Source: UKL13-2 sp947085425
GTDB lineage: Bacteria > Pseudomonadota > Gammaproteobacteria > Burkholderiales > Usitatibacteraceae
Length of the DNA stretch: 64,000 nucleotides
Direction: 5' to 3'
NCBI GenBank assembly: GCA_947085425.1
Contig: CAMTWK010000004.1
Coordinates: forward strand, 124,001 to 188,000
Shown: one piece after another, positions 1 to 9,300 of the stretch
Layout of the letters: every line of letters begins with the position of its first letter
Numbering within the stretch: the stretch's first letter is position 1
Notes under the pieces: model-generated
Databases searched by the model: none
What the model saw: only the letters and a program-made list of their open reading frames with translations
Told to the model about the DNA's origin: nothing
Made by a program: the position numbers and the translations under genes

Positions 1-806
1 TCCTGTCGGTGGAGCCGTCGTTTGTCATGTTCAAAATGATCACCACTTTTTGCGGCATGCATTACATCGGTGTGCCGCTGACGGCTGACTTTGAAATTGA
101 CGCGGATGAAACGTTGGCGGCGATTCAGAAGCACCAGCCGGCGGTGATTTTTTTGGCCTACCCCAACAACCCGACCGGCAATTTATTTGACCGCGACGCG
201 ATCCGCGCCATCATTCGCGCGACGGCGGGTTTGGTGGTCATCGATGAGGCGTATTTCGCGTTTTCGAGCCGTTCGTTTCTCGATGAGTTGCGGCGATATC
301 AGAATGTGGTGCTGATGCGCACGGTTTCAAAATTGGGCTTGGCCGGTTTGCGGCTCGGAATGTTGATCGGGACAAAAACATGGCTGGATGCGTTTGATAA
401 AGTGCGCCTGCCCTACAACATCAACGTATTGACGCAGGTGGCGGCGACGTTTGCACTCGACAATATGGCGCACTTCACCATGCAAACCGAGCTGCTGATT
501 GCGCAGCGCGACGGGTTGGTGGCGGCGCTGGCCAATATTCTGCTCGACTATCCATCCGCCAAGTTGTACCCGTCCGAGGCCAATTTTATTCTAGTGCGTA
601 TGCCAACCGCCACCGGCCGGTCAATTTTTGAGCATCTTTGCACGCAGCGCGTGCTGGTAAAAAATACCGGTGCGGGTCACCCGTTGCTTCACGATACGCT
701 TCGCATTACCATTGGTGCACCGTCCGAAAATGAAATATTGATTGACGCACTCAAAAACGCACTACAAAGCGCATTACCTGACGTCATCGCCCGTCCATCC
801 AACTAG
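1..806 (+). CDS. hisC: Histidinol-phosphate aminotransferase, 5'-truncated by window edge
   Basis: PLP-dependent fold-type I aminotransferase that makes L-histidinol phosphate from imidazole-acetol phosphate and glutamate in histidine biosynthesis. The window opens inside the gene: the frame is open from base 3, and roughly the first quarter of the protein is missing. Counting from the codon at base 9, the visible motifs are NNPTGN (53-58), DEAY (79-82) and TVSKLGLAG with the Schiff-base lysine at 108, followed by the phosphate-binding GLRLG. The C-terminus looks complete and the TAG stop lies 7 bases before the hisB start, so the two genes are cotranscribed. The HisC family is clear; only the N-terminus is unseen. 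Confidence 0.95.
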   Translation, partial: LSVEPSFVMFKMITTFCGMHYIGVPLTADFEIDADETLAAIQKHQPAVIFLAYPNNPTGNLFDRDAIRAIIRATAGLVVIDEAYFAFSSRSFLDELRRYQNVVLMRTVSKLGLAGLRLGMLIGTKTWLDAFDKVRLPYNINVLTQVAATFALDNMAHFTMQTELLIAQRDGLVAALANILLDYPSAKLYPSEANFILVRMPTATGRSIFEHLCTQRVLVKNTGAGHPLLHDTLRITIGAPSENEILIDALKNALQSALPDVIARPSN

Positions 807-813
807 GCCCGAC

Positions 814-1404
814 ATGAATCGCACCGCCACCGTCACCCGTAATACCAAAGAAACCCAAATCAGCGCAACCGTTAATCTTGACGGGCTGGGCACGGCCAAT
901 CTCAACACCGGTGTGCCGTTTCTGGATCATATGCTCGACCAAATCGCCCGCCACGGCTTGATTGATTTGGATGTGCAGGCGGTCGGTGACACCCATATTG
1001 ACGACCACCATACCGTAGAAGATGTCGGCATCACACTCGGCCAGGCTTTCACCAGGGCGCTCGGCGACAAAGTCGGCATCCGCCGATATGGCCATGCTTA
1101 CGTGCCTTTGGATGAGGCGTTATCACGCGTGGTAATTGATCTTTCCGGAAGGCCTGGCCTGGTGATGAAGGTTGATTTCACGCGCTCGCGTATTGCTGAA
1201 TTTGATGTTGATTTGTTTGCCGAGTTTTTTCAAGGATTTGTAAACCATGCTCTGTGCACGTTGCACATTGACAATATTCGCGGATCCAACGCGCACCATC
1301 AGGCCGAAACAATATTCAAGGCATTTGGTCGTGCGTTGCGTATGGCATGTGAAGCGGATAAGCGGGCGGTCGGAATAATGCCGTCGACCAAAGGCGCGCT
1401 CTGA
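814..1404 (+). CDS. hisB: Imidazoleglycerol-phosphate dehydratase
   Basis: Removes water from imidazoleglycerol phosphate to give imidazole-acetol phosphate, the step before HisC. The protein is monofunctional at 196 aa, the usual size for this form, with no fused histidinol-phosphatase domain. Manganese-binding His/Glu motifs are visible: LDHMLDQIARHG (37-48), a DTHIDDHHTVED stretch (59-70), and a C-terminal NAHHQAETIFKAFGRAL. The frame is open upstream to base 742, but ATG 814 is preferred because it gives the normal family N-terminus and follows the hisC stop by 7 bases. The usual next genes, hisH, hisA and hisF, do not follow; murJ does, while hisF-hisI-hisE lie on the minus strand at the other end of the window. 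Confidence 0.96.
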   Translation: MNRTATVTRNTKETQISATVNLDGLGTANLNTGVPFLDHMLDQIARHGLIDLDVQAVGDTHIDDHHTVEDVGITLGQAFTRALGDKVGIRRYGHAYVPLDEALSRVVIDLSGRPGLVMKVDFTRSRIAEFDVDLFAEFFQGFVNHALCTLHIDNIRGSNAHHQAETIFKAFGRALRMACEADKRAVGIMPSTKGAL

Positions 1405-1447
1405 ATACGCTTTTAATCGATTTACGGTCACGCCTGGTGGCAAACAT

Positions 1448-3004
1448 ATGAATTTGCTCAAAGCGGCCATTTCGATTTCGGCCATGACGCTGCTTTCGCG
1501 TATCACCGGGCTGATTAATCTGGTGATCGGTGCCAATCTGTTCGGAGCAGGTGCGGCCATGGATGCTTACCAAGTCGCGTGGCGCATCCCTAACTTTTTA
1601 CGCCGGCTGTTTGCTGAGGGCGCATTCAGCCAGGCATTTGTGCCGATCTTTGCGGAATATAAAAATAAACGCGGTGCGGAAGAGACCAAGCTGTTGGCGG
1701 ATCACGTCGCCAGTACGCTTGGATTAATTTTGTTTGTGGTTTCGATTATTGGTGTTGTTGCCGCGCCCATTTTTGTTTACGCCACCGCATCTGGATTTCG
1801 CGCCGACCCGGACAAATTTAATTTGACGGTGCAAATGACGCGCATCGTTTTTCCGTACATTTTTTTTATTTCCCTGGTTGCGTTGTCGGCGGGCATTCTC
1901 AACACCTTTTCCAATTTCAAAACACCGGCTTTTACACCGGTGTTGCTGAATTTGTGCGCGATTGCCGCCGCCTTGTTTTTGGCGCCGCATCTTGCTACGC
2001 CGATTGTTGCTCTGGCGTGGGGTGCTTTGGCAGGTGGCGTCGTGCAGATTGCTTTTCAGGTTCCCGCATTAAAACGCATCGGCATGTTGCCGCGTTTGTC
2101 GTGGCGTTGGTCGAGGCTCAAAGAGGCGCGCGCCGATGAGGGTGTCGGCCGAATTCTAAAATTGATGCTGCCCGCCATTCTGGGGGTGTCGGTTGCGCAA
2201 ATTTCCATTTTGCTGAACACGCAGATTGCATCGCATCTGGGCGACGGGGCGGTGTCGTGGATTTCTTATGCCGACCGCCTGATGGAATTTCCGTCGGCGC
2301 TGTTGGGTATCGCCATCGGCACGGTGTTATTGCCGTCGTTGGTGAAACACCATAGCAATGACGACCCGACCGAATATTCGCGCCTGTTGGATTGGGGTTT
2401 GCGACTCACCCTCATTCTGACCTTGCCGGCGGCGGTGGGTATTGGTTTATTGGCAACGCCACTCATTGCCACCATTTTTCAGCATGGTAAATTTCTCGCC
2501 AACGATGTTTTGATGACCCGCGCAGCGTTGATTGCTTATTCGGTTGGTTTGGCCGGTATTGTTATGATTAAAATTTTGGCGCCGGGATTTTACGCCCGCC
2601 AGAATATCAAGACGCCGGTGAAAATCGCCATTTTCACGCTGTGTGTCACGCAGTTTTTTAATTTGCTGTTTGTGCCGTTTTTGCAGCACGCCGGATTGGC
2701 GCTGGCCATCGGCCTGGGGGCCTGCGTTAACGCCGGCCTGCTGTTTTATTTTATTCGCAAGCTCGGCTTTTACCAACCCCAACCCGAGTGGCTGGTGTTT
2801 TTTATGAAGGTGTTGGTCGCGCTTTATTTGATGGGCGGTACATTGTGGTGGTTAATGGGCAGTGAGGTATCGTGGCTGACCATGAGCCCGTGGATGCGGG
2901 CGATCAAATTGACTGGTTTGGTAAGTGCGGGCGCGGCTGTTTATTTTGCCAGTCTGTGGGCAATGGGTTTGCGCTTGCGTGCGTTTGCAAAGTGGGCGGC
3001 GTAG
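1448..3004 (+). CDS. murJ: Lipid II flippase MurJ (MviN)
   Basis: Inner-membrane MOP-superfamily flippase that moves the peptidoglycan precursor lipid II to the periplasmic face. The protein is 518 aa, normal for MurJ. It opens with the family signature MNLLKAAISISAMTLLSRITG, followed by AMDAYQVAWRIPNFLRRLFAEGAFSQAF (part of which is the near-invariant PNFLRRL.AEGAFSQAFVP block). It has many hydrophobic segments consistent with 13-14 transmembrane helices, and conserved arginines such as MTRAALIAYSVGL. It sits 43 bases after hisB, in the same direction, and ribF follows closely, so it probably belongs to the murJ-ribF-ileS-lspA run. No promoter was recognised in the gap. Confidence 0.96.
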   Translation: MNLLKAAISISAMTLLSRITGLINLVIGANLFGAGAAMDAYQVAWRIPNFLRRLFAEGAFSQAFVPIFAEYKNKRGAEETKLLADHVASTLGLILFVVSIIGVVAAPIFVYATASGFRADPDKFNLTVQMTRIVFPYIFFISLVALSAGILNTFSNFKTPAFTPVLLNLCAIAAALFLAPHLATPIVALAWGALAGGVVQIAFQVPALKRIGMLPRLSWRWSRLKEARADEGVGRILKLMLPAILGVSVAQISILLNTQIASHLGDGAVSWISYADRLMEFPSALLGIAIGTVLLPSLVKHHSNDDPTEYSRLLDWGLRLTLILTLPAAVGIGLLATPLIATIFQHGKFLANDVLMTRAALIAYSVGLAGIVMIKILAPGFYARQNIKTPVKIAIFTLCVTQFFNLLFVPFLQHAGLALAIGLGACVNAGLLFYFIRKLGFYQPQPEWLVFFMKVLVALYLMGGTLWWLMGSEVSWLTMSPWMRAIKLTGLVSAGAAVYFASLWAMGLRLRAFAKWAA

Positions 3005-3015
3005 TGGGCAGCATA

Positions 3016-4032
3016 ATGAGCGGCATGCTCAAATTACATCGCGCGATCAAGGCTTCGGCCAAGCCGCTGGCATTGGCCATTGGTAATTTTGACGGTGTCC
3101 ACCTGGGTCATCAGGCGATTCTTGCGCAAACAAAAAATGCCGCGACAGCTTTGGGCATGACCCCCGCCGCGTTAACCTTTGCTCCGTTGCCACGTGAATA
3201 TTTTTCCCGCGCCCAACAACGCGACGATGTTTCCTTAAAACCGCTGTCGCGGCTCATGAGTGTCACTGAAAAGCTGGCGGCATTTCAACGTGCCGGTTTG
3301 GCTGAGGTGTGGATACCGCGTTTTGATCAACATTTTGCCGCCCAATCCCCCATCGCATTTTTAGATGCGTTGCGTGCCGCCAACGTGCGCTGGCTGATGG
3401 CCGGTGCGGACTTTCGTTTTGGCGCCAAACGTGCGGGTGATATTGCCTTGATGCGCTCCTATGGCGCCGAACATGGCATCACTGTTGAAACGATGACCGA
3501 TATTGCCTGTGTGGACGGCGGTCGAATTTCTTCGTCGGCGATCCGGGCGGCATTGGCGGAGGGACGACTTGACTTGGCCGAATCGATGCTGGGGCGGCCT
3601 TATTCGATTGTCGGCCGTGTCACGCACGGTAAAAAATTGGGACGCACCCTCAATTTCCCCACTGCCAATATCAGCCTGACCGGGCGAAATCCCGCGCTAG
3701 GTGGCGTGTTTGCAGTACAATGCAGGCTTGTAACTCGCGGACTCGAGGGAGTGGCGGGACAGGTAAGTGAGGGTGAAGTCATTTTTAATGGCGTCGCCAA
3801 TCTCGGTACCAATCCGGTGGTTTCATCCGAAAACCGCCAGCATCTGGAAGTCTTCCTCTTCGATTTTTCACGTGACCTGTACGGCCAACGCCTGTACGTC
3901 ACCTTCATCGAAAAAATCCGCGACGAACAACAATTTTCGAGCCTTGATGCGCTCGTCATTCAAATGCATGACGATACCGCCCGGGCCAAAGATATTTTGT
4001 CGAGGATCCAATGGACGCACCCAGTGACGTAA
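3016..4032 (+). CDS. ribF: Bifunctional riboflavin kinase / FAD synthetase
   Basis: Phosphorylates riboflavin to FMN and adenylylates FMN to FAD in the cytoplasm. N-terminal nucleotidyltransferase motifs: AIGNFDGVHLGHQ (with the HLGH signature), GADFRFGAKRAGD and the ISSSAIR loop. C-terminal kinase motifs: GKKLGRTLNFPTANI and FNGVANLGTNP. At 338 aa the length is slightly above the typical 310-330. The frame is open far upstream into murJ, so ATG 3016 (or 3025) was chosen for the family N-terminus; it starts 11 bases after the murJ stop. The 3' end overlaps the ileS start by 22 bases, which suggests translational coupling. Confidence 0.95.
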   Translation: MSGMLKLHRAIKASAKPLALAIGNFDGVHLGHQAILAQTKNAATALGMTPAALTFAPLPREYFSRAQQRDDVSLKPLSRLMSVTEKLAAFQRAGLAEVWIPRFDQHFAAQSPIAFLDALRAANVRWLMAGADFRFGAKRAGDIALMRSYGAEHGITVETMTDIACVDGGRISSSAIRAALAEGRLDLAESMLGRPYSIVGRVTHGKKLGRTLNFPTANISLTGRNPALGGVFAVQCRLVTRGLEGVAGQVSEGEVIFNGVANLGTNPVVSSENRQHLEVFLFDFSRDLYGQRLYVTFIEKIRDEQQFSSLDALVIQMHDDTARAKDILSRIQWTHPVT

Positions 4033-6857
4033 AAAAGCAAGACTACAAAACCACCCTGAATCTCACCGACACGCCGTTTCCGATGCGTGGTGACCTCGCA
4101 AAACGCGAGGCGGGCTGGGTGAAACAATGGCAGGATAAAAAGCGTTACGAAAAAATTCGTGAGGCCAGCAAGGGCCGGCCGAAATTTATTCTGCATGACG
4201 GTCCGCCCTACGCCAACGCCGCCATTCATATTGGCCACGCGCTTAATAAAATTCTCAAGGACGCGGTCGTCAAGTCCAAACAAATGGCCGGTTTTGATGC
4301 CGTGTATGTGCCGGGCTGGGATTGTCACGGCATGCCGATTGAGATTTATGTCGAGAAACAACACGGCAAAAATCTGCCCGTGGAAAAGTTAATGGGATTT
4401 GCCCGCGCCCATGCGGAATCACAAATCGAATTACAAAAAGCCGATTTTGAGCGGCTCGGTATTCTTGGAGATTGGCATCACCCTTACAAAACCATGAACT
4501 TCGCGACCGAGGCGGCAGAAATTCGCACGCTCGGCACCTTGTTTGAGCGCGGTTATGTTTACCGTGGTTTGAAGCCGGTGAATTGGTGTTTTGATTGCCA
4601 ATCCGCACTGGCGGAAGCTGAAGTGGAGTACGAAGACAAAACCTCGATTGCTATTGATGTCGGCTTTCGATTGCAGGAAAGTGAACGGCAAAAATTGGCC
4701 GCGGCGTTTGGTTTGGCGACGTTGCCGGAAGGGCCGGTCTATGCGGTCATTTGGACCACCACACCGTGGACCATTCCGGCCAATCAGGCGTTAAATTTCC
4801 ATCCCGAATTCATGTATTCACTGGTTGAAACGCCGCGTGGATGTTTGGTTTTGGCTACCGAGCGGGTGGCAGAGTGTTTGCAAACCTACGGGCTTGAAGG
4901 CAAATCATTGGCGTCCTGCCAAGGGCAGGCGCTGGAAAATATTGTCTTTACCCATCCATTTTATGATCGTCCATCACCCGTATATCTGGCGGAGTACGTT
5001 ACGCTCGACACAGGTACCGGCATTGTGCATTCGTCACCCGCGTATGGTGTGGATGACTTTGCCACCTGCAAAGAATACGGCATGACCAATGAAGAAATTC
5101 TTAATCCAGTGATGGGCAATGGCCAATATGCGTCGACCCTACCGCTGTTTGGTGGCGTCAATATTTGGAAGGCGCAGCCGGAGATTGTAAAAACTATTGA
5201 AGATGCGGGCGCGCTGTTTCATACCACCCCATTTGAGCATTCGTATCCACATTGCTGGCGTCACAAGTCACCCACCGTGTTCCGCGCCACTTCGCAGTGG
5301 TTTGTCGGCATGGATCGGGTCGGCAAGGGCGACAAGGACACGCTGCGCCAACTGGCGCTGGCCGCAATTGAAGCCACCCACTTTTACCCCGATTGGGGCA
5401 AGGCGCGGCTACACAGCATGATTGCCAAACGACCGGATTGGTGTATTTCCCGGCAACGCAAATGGGGCACCCCCATTGCTTTCTTTTTACATCGTGAAAC
5501 CGGTGAGTTGCATCCACGCACACTTGATTTGCTCGCTCAAGTCGCCGCGCACGTTGAACAAGAAGGCATCGAAGTTTGGCAAAAAATATCCGCAGAGGAA
5601 ATGTTGGGCGCCGATGCGGCTGATTATGAAAAGAGTGGCGACACGCTTGACGTCTGGTTTGACTCCGGATCAACATTTAACAGCGTCATGGCGACCACGC
5701 CATCACTGCAAAAACCGGCGGAAGACGGCAAACCCGCGCAGGCTGATTTGTATCTCGAGGGCTCGGATCAACATCGTGGCTGGTTTCACTCGTCTCTGTT
5801 GGTCAGTTGCGCTGTCAATGGTCGTGCCCCATACAAAAATTTGCTGACCCACGGCTTTACAGTCGATGCGCAAGGCAAAAAAATGTCCAAGTCAGGTTTT
5901 AACGCCGTCGCCCCGCGGAAAATTTCCGACGAGTTGGGCGCGGAGATTTTGCGCCTGTGGGTCGGTATGACTGATTATTCCGGTGAGCTGACCATCTCCG
6001 ACGAAATTCTCAAACGGGTGGTGGAGAGTTACCGGCGCATTCGCAATACCCTGCGCTTTATGTTGGCGAATACGGTGGACTTTGATTTTGCCAAGGATGC
6101 AATTGCCGTCAAAGACATGGTTGAGTTGGATCGTTATGCGCTGACCATGGCCGCCAAGCTGCAACAGTCGGTGCGCAAGCAATACAATATTTACGCTTTT
6201 CAGCCCGCTTTACAGGAAATCCAAACCTTTTGTTCGGCGGACCTGGGTGGTTTTTATCTGGATGTCATCAAGGACCGTTTGTACACCACCACCACCACGG
6301 GCCACGCCCGCCGTTCGGCACAAACCGCGTTGTTTCACATTCTGCAAACCTTGACTCGATTGATCGCGCCGATTTTGTCGTTCACCGCCGAAGAAATTTG
6401 GGCGACGTTGCACGCCAATCAAGATGAATCTGTCTTTTTGCATGGCTTTTATACCGCACCCGCCGTTGACCACGCGGAATCGTTGACCACACGATGGGCA
6501 ATGTTGCGTGCCGTTCGCGCCGAAGTGCTCAAGTCTATTGAGGATGAGCGCGCCGCCGGACGGGTGGGTTCGTCGCTACAGGCCGACGTGGTATTGCATG
6601 TGCCGAAATACGAAGCACAGGTGTTGGAAACGTTGCGCGACGAGTTGCGCTTTGTCTTGATCACTTCGGCCGCCCGGGTTGAAGTTGTGGACGACGCACT
6701 TGATCGAAAATTGGTGGTGACCGCCAGCACCAAACAAAAGTGTGAGCGTTGCTGGCACTATTGTGATGATATAGGATCACACTCGGAACACCCGACAATT
6801 TGTGGTCGTTGTGTGGCCAATCTTGCGGGAAGTGGCGAGACGCGTAAATATGCGTAA
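4011..6857 (+). CDS. ileS: Isoleucyl-tRNA synthetase
   Basis: Class I aminoacyl-tRNA synthetase charging tRNA-Ile, with an editing domain that removes misactivated valine. At 948 aa it has the normal bacterial size. HIGH motif at residues 73-76 within AAIHIGHALNK; KMSKS loop near 623-627 (GKKMSKSGFN); editing domain with WTTTPWTIPANQAL; and a C-terminal zinc finger with four Cys (CERCWHYC ... CGRC, about 911-934). The zinc finger places it in the eubacterial form rather than the mupirocin-resistant eukaryote-like form. The start overlaps ribF by 22 bases; lspA follows after 18 bases. Confidence 0.97.
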   Translation: MDAPSDVKKQDYKTTLNLTDTPFPMRGDLAKREAGWVKQWQDKKRYEKIREASKGRPKFILHDGPPYANAAIHIGHALNKILKDAVVKSKQMAGFDAVYVPGWDCHGMPIEIYVEKQHGKNLPVEKLMGFARAHAESQIELQKADFERLGILGDWHHPYKTMNFATEAAEIRTLGTLFERGYVYRGLKPVNWCFDCQSALAEAEVEYEDKTSIAIDVGFRLQESERQKLAAAFGLATLPEGPVYAVIWTTTPWTIPANQALNFHPEFMYSLVETPRGCLVLATERVAECLQTYGLEGKSLASCQGQALENIVFTHPFYDRPSPVYLAEYVTLDTGTGIVHSSPAYGVDDFATCKEYGMTNEEILNPVMGNGQYASTLPLFGGVNIWKAQPEIVKTIEDAGALFHTTPFEHSYPHCWRHKSPTVFRATSQWFVGMDRVGKGDKDTLRQLALAAIEATHFYPDWGKARLHSMIAKRPDWCISRQRKWGTPIAFFLHRETGELHPRTLDLLAQVAAHVEQEGIEVWQKISAEEMLGADAADYEKSGDTLDVWFDSGSTFNSVMATTPSLQKPAEDGKPAQADLYLEGSDQHRGWFHSSLLVSCAVNGRAPYKNLLTHGFTVDAQGKKMSKSGFNAVAPRKISDELGAEILRLWVGMTDYSGELTISDEILKRVVESYRRIRNTLRFMLANTVDFDFAKDAIAVKDMVELDRYALTMAAKLQQSVRKQYNIYAFQPALQEIQTFCSADLGGFYLDVIKDRLYTTTTTGHARRSAQTALFHILQTLTRLIAPILSFTAEEIWATLHANQDESVFLHGFYTAPAVDHAESLTTRWAMLRAVRAEVLKSIEDERAAGRVGSSLQADVVLHVPKYEAQVLETLRDELRFVLITSAARVEVVDDALDRKLVVTASTKQKCERCWHYCDDIGSHSEHPTICGRCVANLAGSGETRKYA

Positions 6858-6875
6858 TCAACCAGGAAAAACGCT

Positions 6876-7415
6876 ATGAGCTTGATGCCTTCGTCTAAGT
6901 TTGGCTGGTTGCGCTGGTTGTGGATCAGTGTGGTGGTGATCGTATTCGACTTGTCGACCAAATTTTATTTCGACAGCACTTTCCAGTACGGCGAAAGCCG
7001 TTATGTGACGCCATTTTTTAATTGGGTGCTGGTCTACAATCCGGGTGCGGCGTTCAGCTTTTTGGCCGATGCCGGTGGTTGGCAGCGTGGATTTTTTATT
7101 GTGCTGACCTTGGTGATCACGTCGGTGTTGCTGTGGATGTTGCGCAGCAATCACAACAATCGATGGCTCGCAACAGCGCTGGTGTTGGTCATCGGTGGCG
7201 CAATCGGTAACTTGTTCGACCGGGTGGTGCATGGCCATGTCATCGACTTTATTCAACTGCATGCGGGTGGCTATTATTGGCCGGCGTTTAATATTGCCGA
7301 TTCGGCAATATGTGTTGGCGCGGTGATGTTGATTTTGGACGCCTTTTGGTCGCCTAAGGTTGAGGAAGACAAGAGTGCGGGCAAGCGTGCAGACCAGGCA
7401 AAAAAGTCGGCTTAA
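6876..7415 (+). CDS. lspA: Lipoprotein signal peptidase (signal peptidase II)
   Basis: Inner-membrane aspartyl protease that cleaves the signal peptide of lipid-modified prolipoproteins before the lipobox cysteine. 179 aa with four hydrophobic segments. The catalytic aspartates fall at D124 (HGHVIDF) and D142 (NIADSAI), and the conserved NPGAAFSFL block is at 55-63. AGGA lies about 9 bases before the ATG. The C-terminus is lysine-rich. The gene is last in the ribF-ileS-lspA run. The FKBP isomerase gene often found between lspA and ispH is absent, leaving a 170-base gap to ispH. Confidence 0.96.
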   Translation: MSLMPSSKFGWLRWLWISVVVIVFDLSTKFYFDSTFQYGESRYVTPFFNWVLVYNPGAAFSFLADAGGWQRGFFIVLTLVITSVLLWMLRSNHNNRWLATALVLVIGGAIGNLFDRVVHGHVIDFIQLHAGGYYWPAFNIADSAICVGAVMLILDAFWSPKVEEDKSAGKRADQAKKSA

Positions 7416-7585
7416 TCAAGGAACGCGTATCATCACAACATCGAGCTTTATCTGCTGAGACGCCTCGTCACGTGATTATTTCTTCGCCCACAAATGCCGA
7501 CAGTTTGGGTGAGTAAACAGACGTATTGGTGCGCTTTTTCAGGCAAAAATGCTTGAAGCGCCTTGTTTTACATGGGGTTTTAAAA

Positions 7586-8569
7586 ATGAACGACGTTCGA
7601 GGCGAGAGCCAAGTTGGTGAAATGGATATATTGCTGGCCAATCCGCGTGGTTTTTGCGCGGGCGTGGATCGTGCCATAGAGATAGTCGAGCGGGCACTGA
7701 AATTACACGGGGCGCCAATTTATGTGCGCCATGAAATTGTCCATAACAAATTTGTAGTTGATGATCTGCGTGGGAAAGGTGCGGTGTTTATCGAAGACTT
7801 GGCCGATGTACCGGCAGATGCGACGCTGGTTTTCAGTGCGCACGGTGTCTCCAAGGCGATTCGCGCAGAGGCGCAACAGCGCGGCTTTCATGTGTTTGAT
7901 GCCACCTGTCCGCTGGTGAAGAAAGTTCATATCGAGGTGCTGAAAAAGCGCAACGAAGGCTACGAAATTGTCATGATCGGCCACGAAGGCCATCCGGAAG
8001 TCGAGGGTACCCTCGGCCAATCCGAGCAAGGCATGTATTTGGTGGAGTCGGTCGAAGATGTCGCCAATCTGAATATCGCGCACGCCGAAAAACTCACCTA
8101 TGTCAGCCAAACCACTTTATCGGTTGATGACACACAAAAAGTCATCGATGCGCTCAGGGTGCGTTTCCCGCACATTGTCGGGCCGAAACACGACGATATT
8201 TGTTACGCCACACAAAATCGCCAGGATGCCGTGAAGTTTATGGCACCGCAGGTGGAGGTGGTGATCGTGGTGGGATCGCGCACCAGTTCCAATACCAACC
8301 GCTTACGGGAATTGTCGGATTTGCTCGGCTGTGAAACTCATCAGGTGGATAGTGCTGACGAATTAAAGCTCGAGTGGGTGGCAGGGAAAAAACGTATCGG
8401 TGTGACGTCTGGAGCGTCCGCACCCGAAGTGTTGGTGAGAGACGTGATCGCGAAATTAAAAGCACAGGGTGCCAAAAGCGTGCGGGAACTCGACGGCATG
8501 CAGGAGACCATTACGTTTCCGTTGCCGAAGGGCTTGGGTCATAAAGTCGCGGTTGACAGTGGCGGGTAG
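7586..8569 (+). CDS. ispH: 4-hydroxy-3-methylbut-2-enyl diphosphate reductase
   Basis: Last enzyme of the MEP isoprenoid pathway, reducing HMBPP to IPP and DMAPP with a [4Fe-4S] cluster. Cluster cysteines are seen in RGFCAGV (about 24), DATCPLVKK (about 108) and DICYATQNRQ (about 206); the catalytic GHEGHPEVEGT block is also present. ATG 7586 has a GGGG eight bases upstream. The internal ATG at 7622 would give the canonical MDILLANPRGF start and cannot be excluded. Farther upstream in-frame starts extend into non-homologous sequence. The gene probably has its own promoter in the 170-base gap after lspA, though none was recognised. Confidence 0.95.
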   Translation: MNDVRGESQVGEMDILLANPRGFCAGVDRAIEIVERALKLHGAPIYVRHEIVHNKFVVDDLRGKGAVFIEDLADVPADATLVFSAHGVSKAIRAEAQQRGFHVFDATCPLVKKVHIEVLKKRNEGYEIVMIGHEGHPEVEGTLGQSEQGMYLVESVEDVANLNIAHAEKLTYVSQTTLSVDDTQKVIDALRVRFPHIVGPKHDDICYATQNRQDAVKFMAPQVEVVIVVGSRTSSNTNRLRELSDLLGCETHQVDSADELKLEWVAGKKRIGVTSGASAPEVLVRDVIAKLKAQGAKSVRELDGMQETITFPLPKGLGHKVAVDSGG

Positions 8570-8628
8570 AACCGACCAGGCGGTAGTCCGTGCCAGATCG
8601 ACGGCAACAGTGGCAATGTGCCGGTGCA

Positions 8629-8634
8629 TATAAT
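8629..8634 (+). promoter_or_regulatory. Candidate -10 box before the DUF3617 gene
   Basis: A perfect TATAAT lies 31 bases before the start of the gene at 8665, with a TG a few bases upstream. No good -35 hexamer is seen at the usual spacing, so this is a weak call based on one box. Confidence 0.3.
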
Positions 8635-8664
8635 GAAAACCCAAACCAACGCAAGGAGTAAAAA

Positions 8665-9102
8665 ATGTTCAAGTCAACCGGTTTGCTTTTGGCAGCCATT
8701 TTTTTGGTATCACATTCGGGAGTTGGCGTGGCACAAACAGCGACCATCAAACCGGGATTGTGGCAATTTTCCGTTACCAATCAAGCGGTCGGTAAGGACG
8801 CGAAACGAAAGATGGAGTCACAAATTTGTTATTCAGCGGCGGATGTGGAATCGTCGGCCAGATCAATGCCGCCGCAACATGAGTTCGGCATGAAATGTTC
8901 GGTAAAGGATTACAAGCTAACTGGAAATACTGCCAATTGGCATGTCAGCTGCACTGGGAAAACACAAGCGTATAGCGGGCTGACGACGGTGACATTTAAG
9001 CCCGATAGCTACGAAGGCCAGGCAACACTGGTTTCGCAGTCCTCCGGCAAAGGTGTGAAGATCAATCAAACGATCGAAGCTAAGCGGATTAGCGGCTGCT
9101 AA
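8665..9102 (+). CDS. Secreted DUF3617-family protein
   Basis: Small exported protein of unknown function, 145 aa. A signal peptide is evident (residues 1-23, ending GVAQ with cleavage near AQ|TA). The mature part follows the DUF3617 pattern: IKPGLWQFS near the start, a QICYSAADV segment, a KCSVKDYKLTGNTANWHVSC block, then a GLTTVTF strand and a final cysteine (RISGC). The conserved cysteines fit disulfides in a periplasmic protein. AAGGAG precedes the ATG by 8 bases. The gene stands alone between ispH and the pilin operon. Family assignment is by pattern memory and no function is claimed. Confidence 0.8.
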   Translation: MFKSTGLLLAAIFLVSHSGVGVAQTATIKPGLWQFSVTNQAVGKDAKRKMESQICYSAADVESSARSMPPQHEFGMKCSVKDYKLTGNTANWHVSCTGKTQAYSGLTTVTFKPDSYEGQATLVSQSSGKGVKINQTIEAKRISGC

Positions 9103-9151
9103 CTATGTGTCTCCCGTTGGCAGAACGGTAAAAGTCAAATAAAAGCCAATG

Positions 9152-9167
9152 TGTGATTAAGTTCACA
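9152..9167 (+). promoter_or_regulatory. Candidate CRP/Vfr-type site before the minor-pilin operon
   Basis: TGTGATTAAGTTCACA is an exact match to the CRP half-site arrangement TGTGA-N6-TCACA. It lies about 134 bases before the pilE-like gene. A possible -10 box (TATGCAAT, 9191-9198) would place the site centre about 45 bases before a start site near 9204, close to class II activation geometry. No strong -35 is seen, as is common for activator-dependent promoters. In Pseudomonas, type IV pilus genes are known to respond to Vfr; applying that here is inference. Confidence 0.5.
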
Positions 9168-9300
9168 AGTGATTTAGGCGCACCTAACGGTATGCAATAC
9201 ACAAATAATTTCCGTTCGCCGTGTCCTTTTCACCATTCATCGGACTGAATTGATGGAGTGATTTCCGATATTTATTATTCAATTTAATAGAGGGGGTGCC

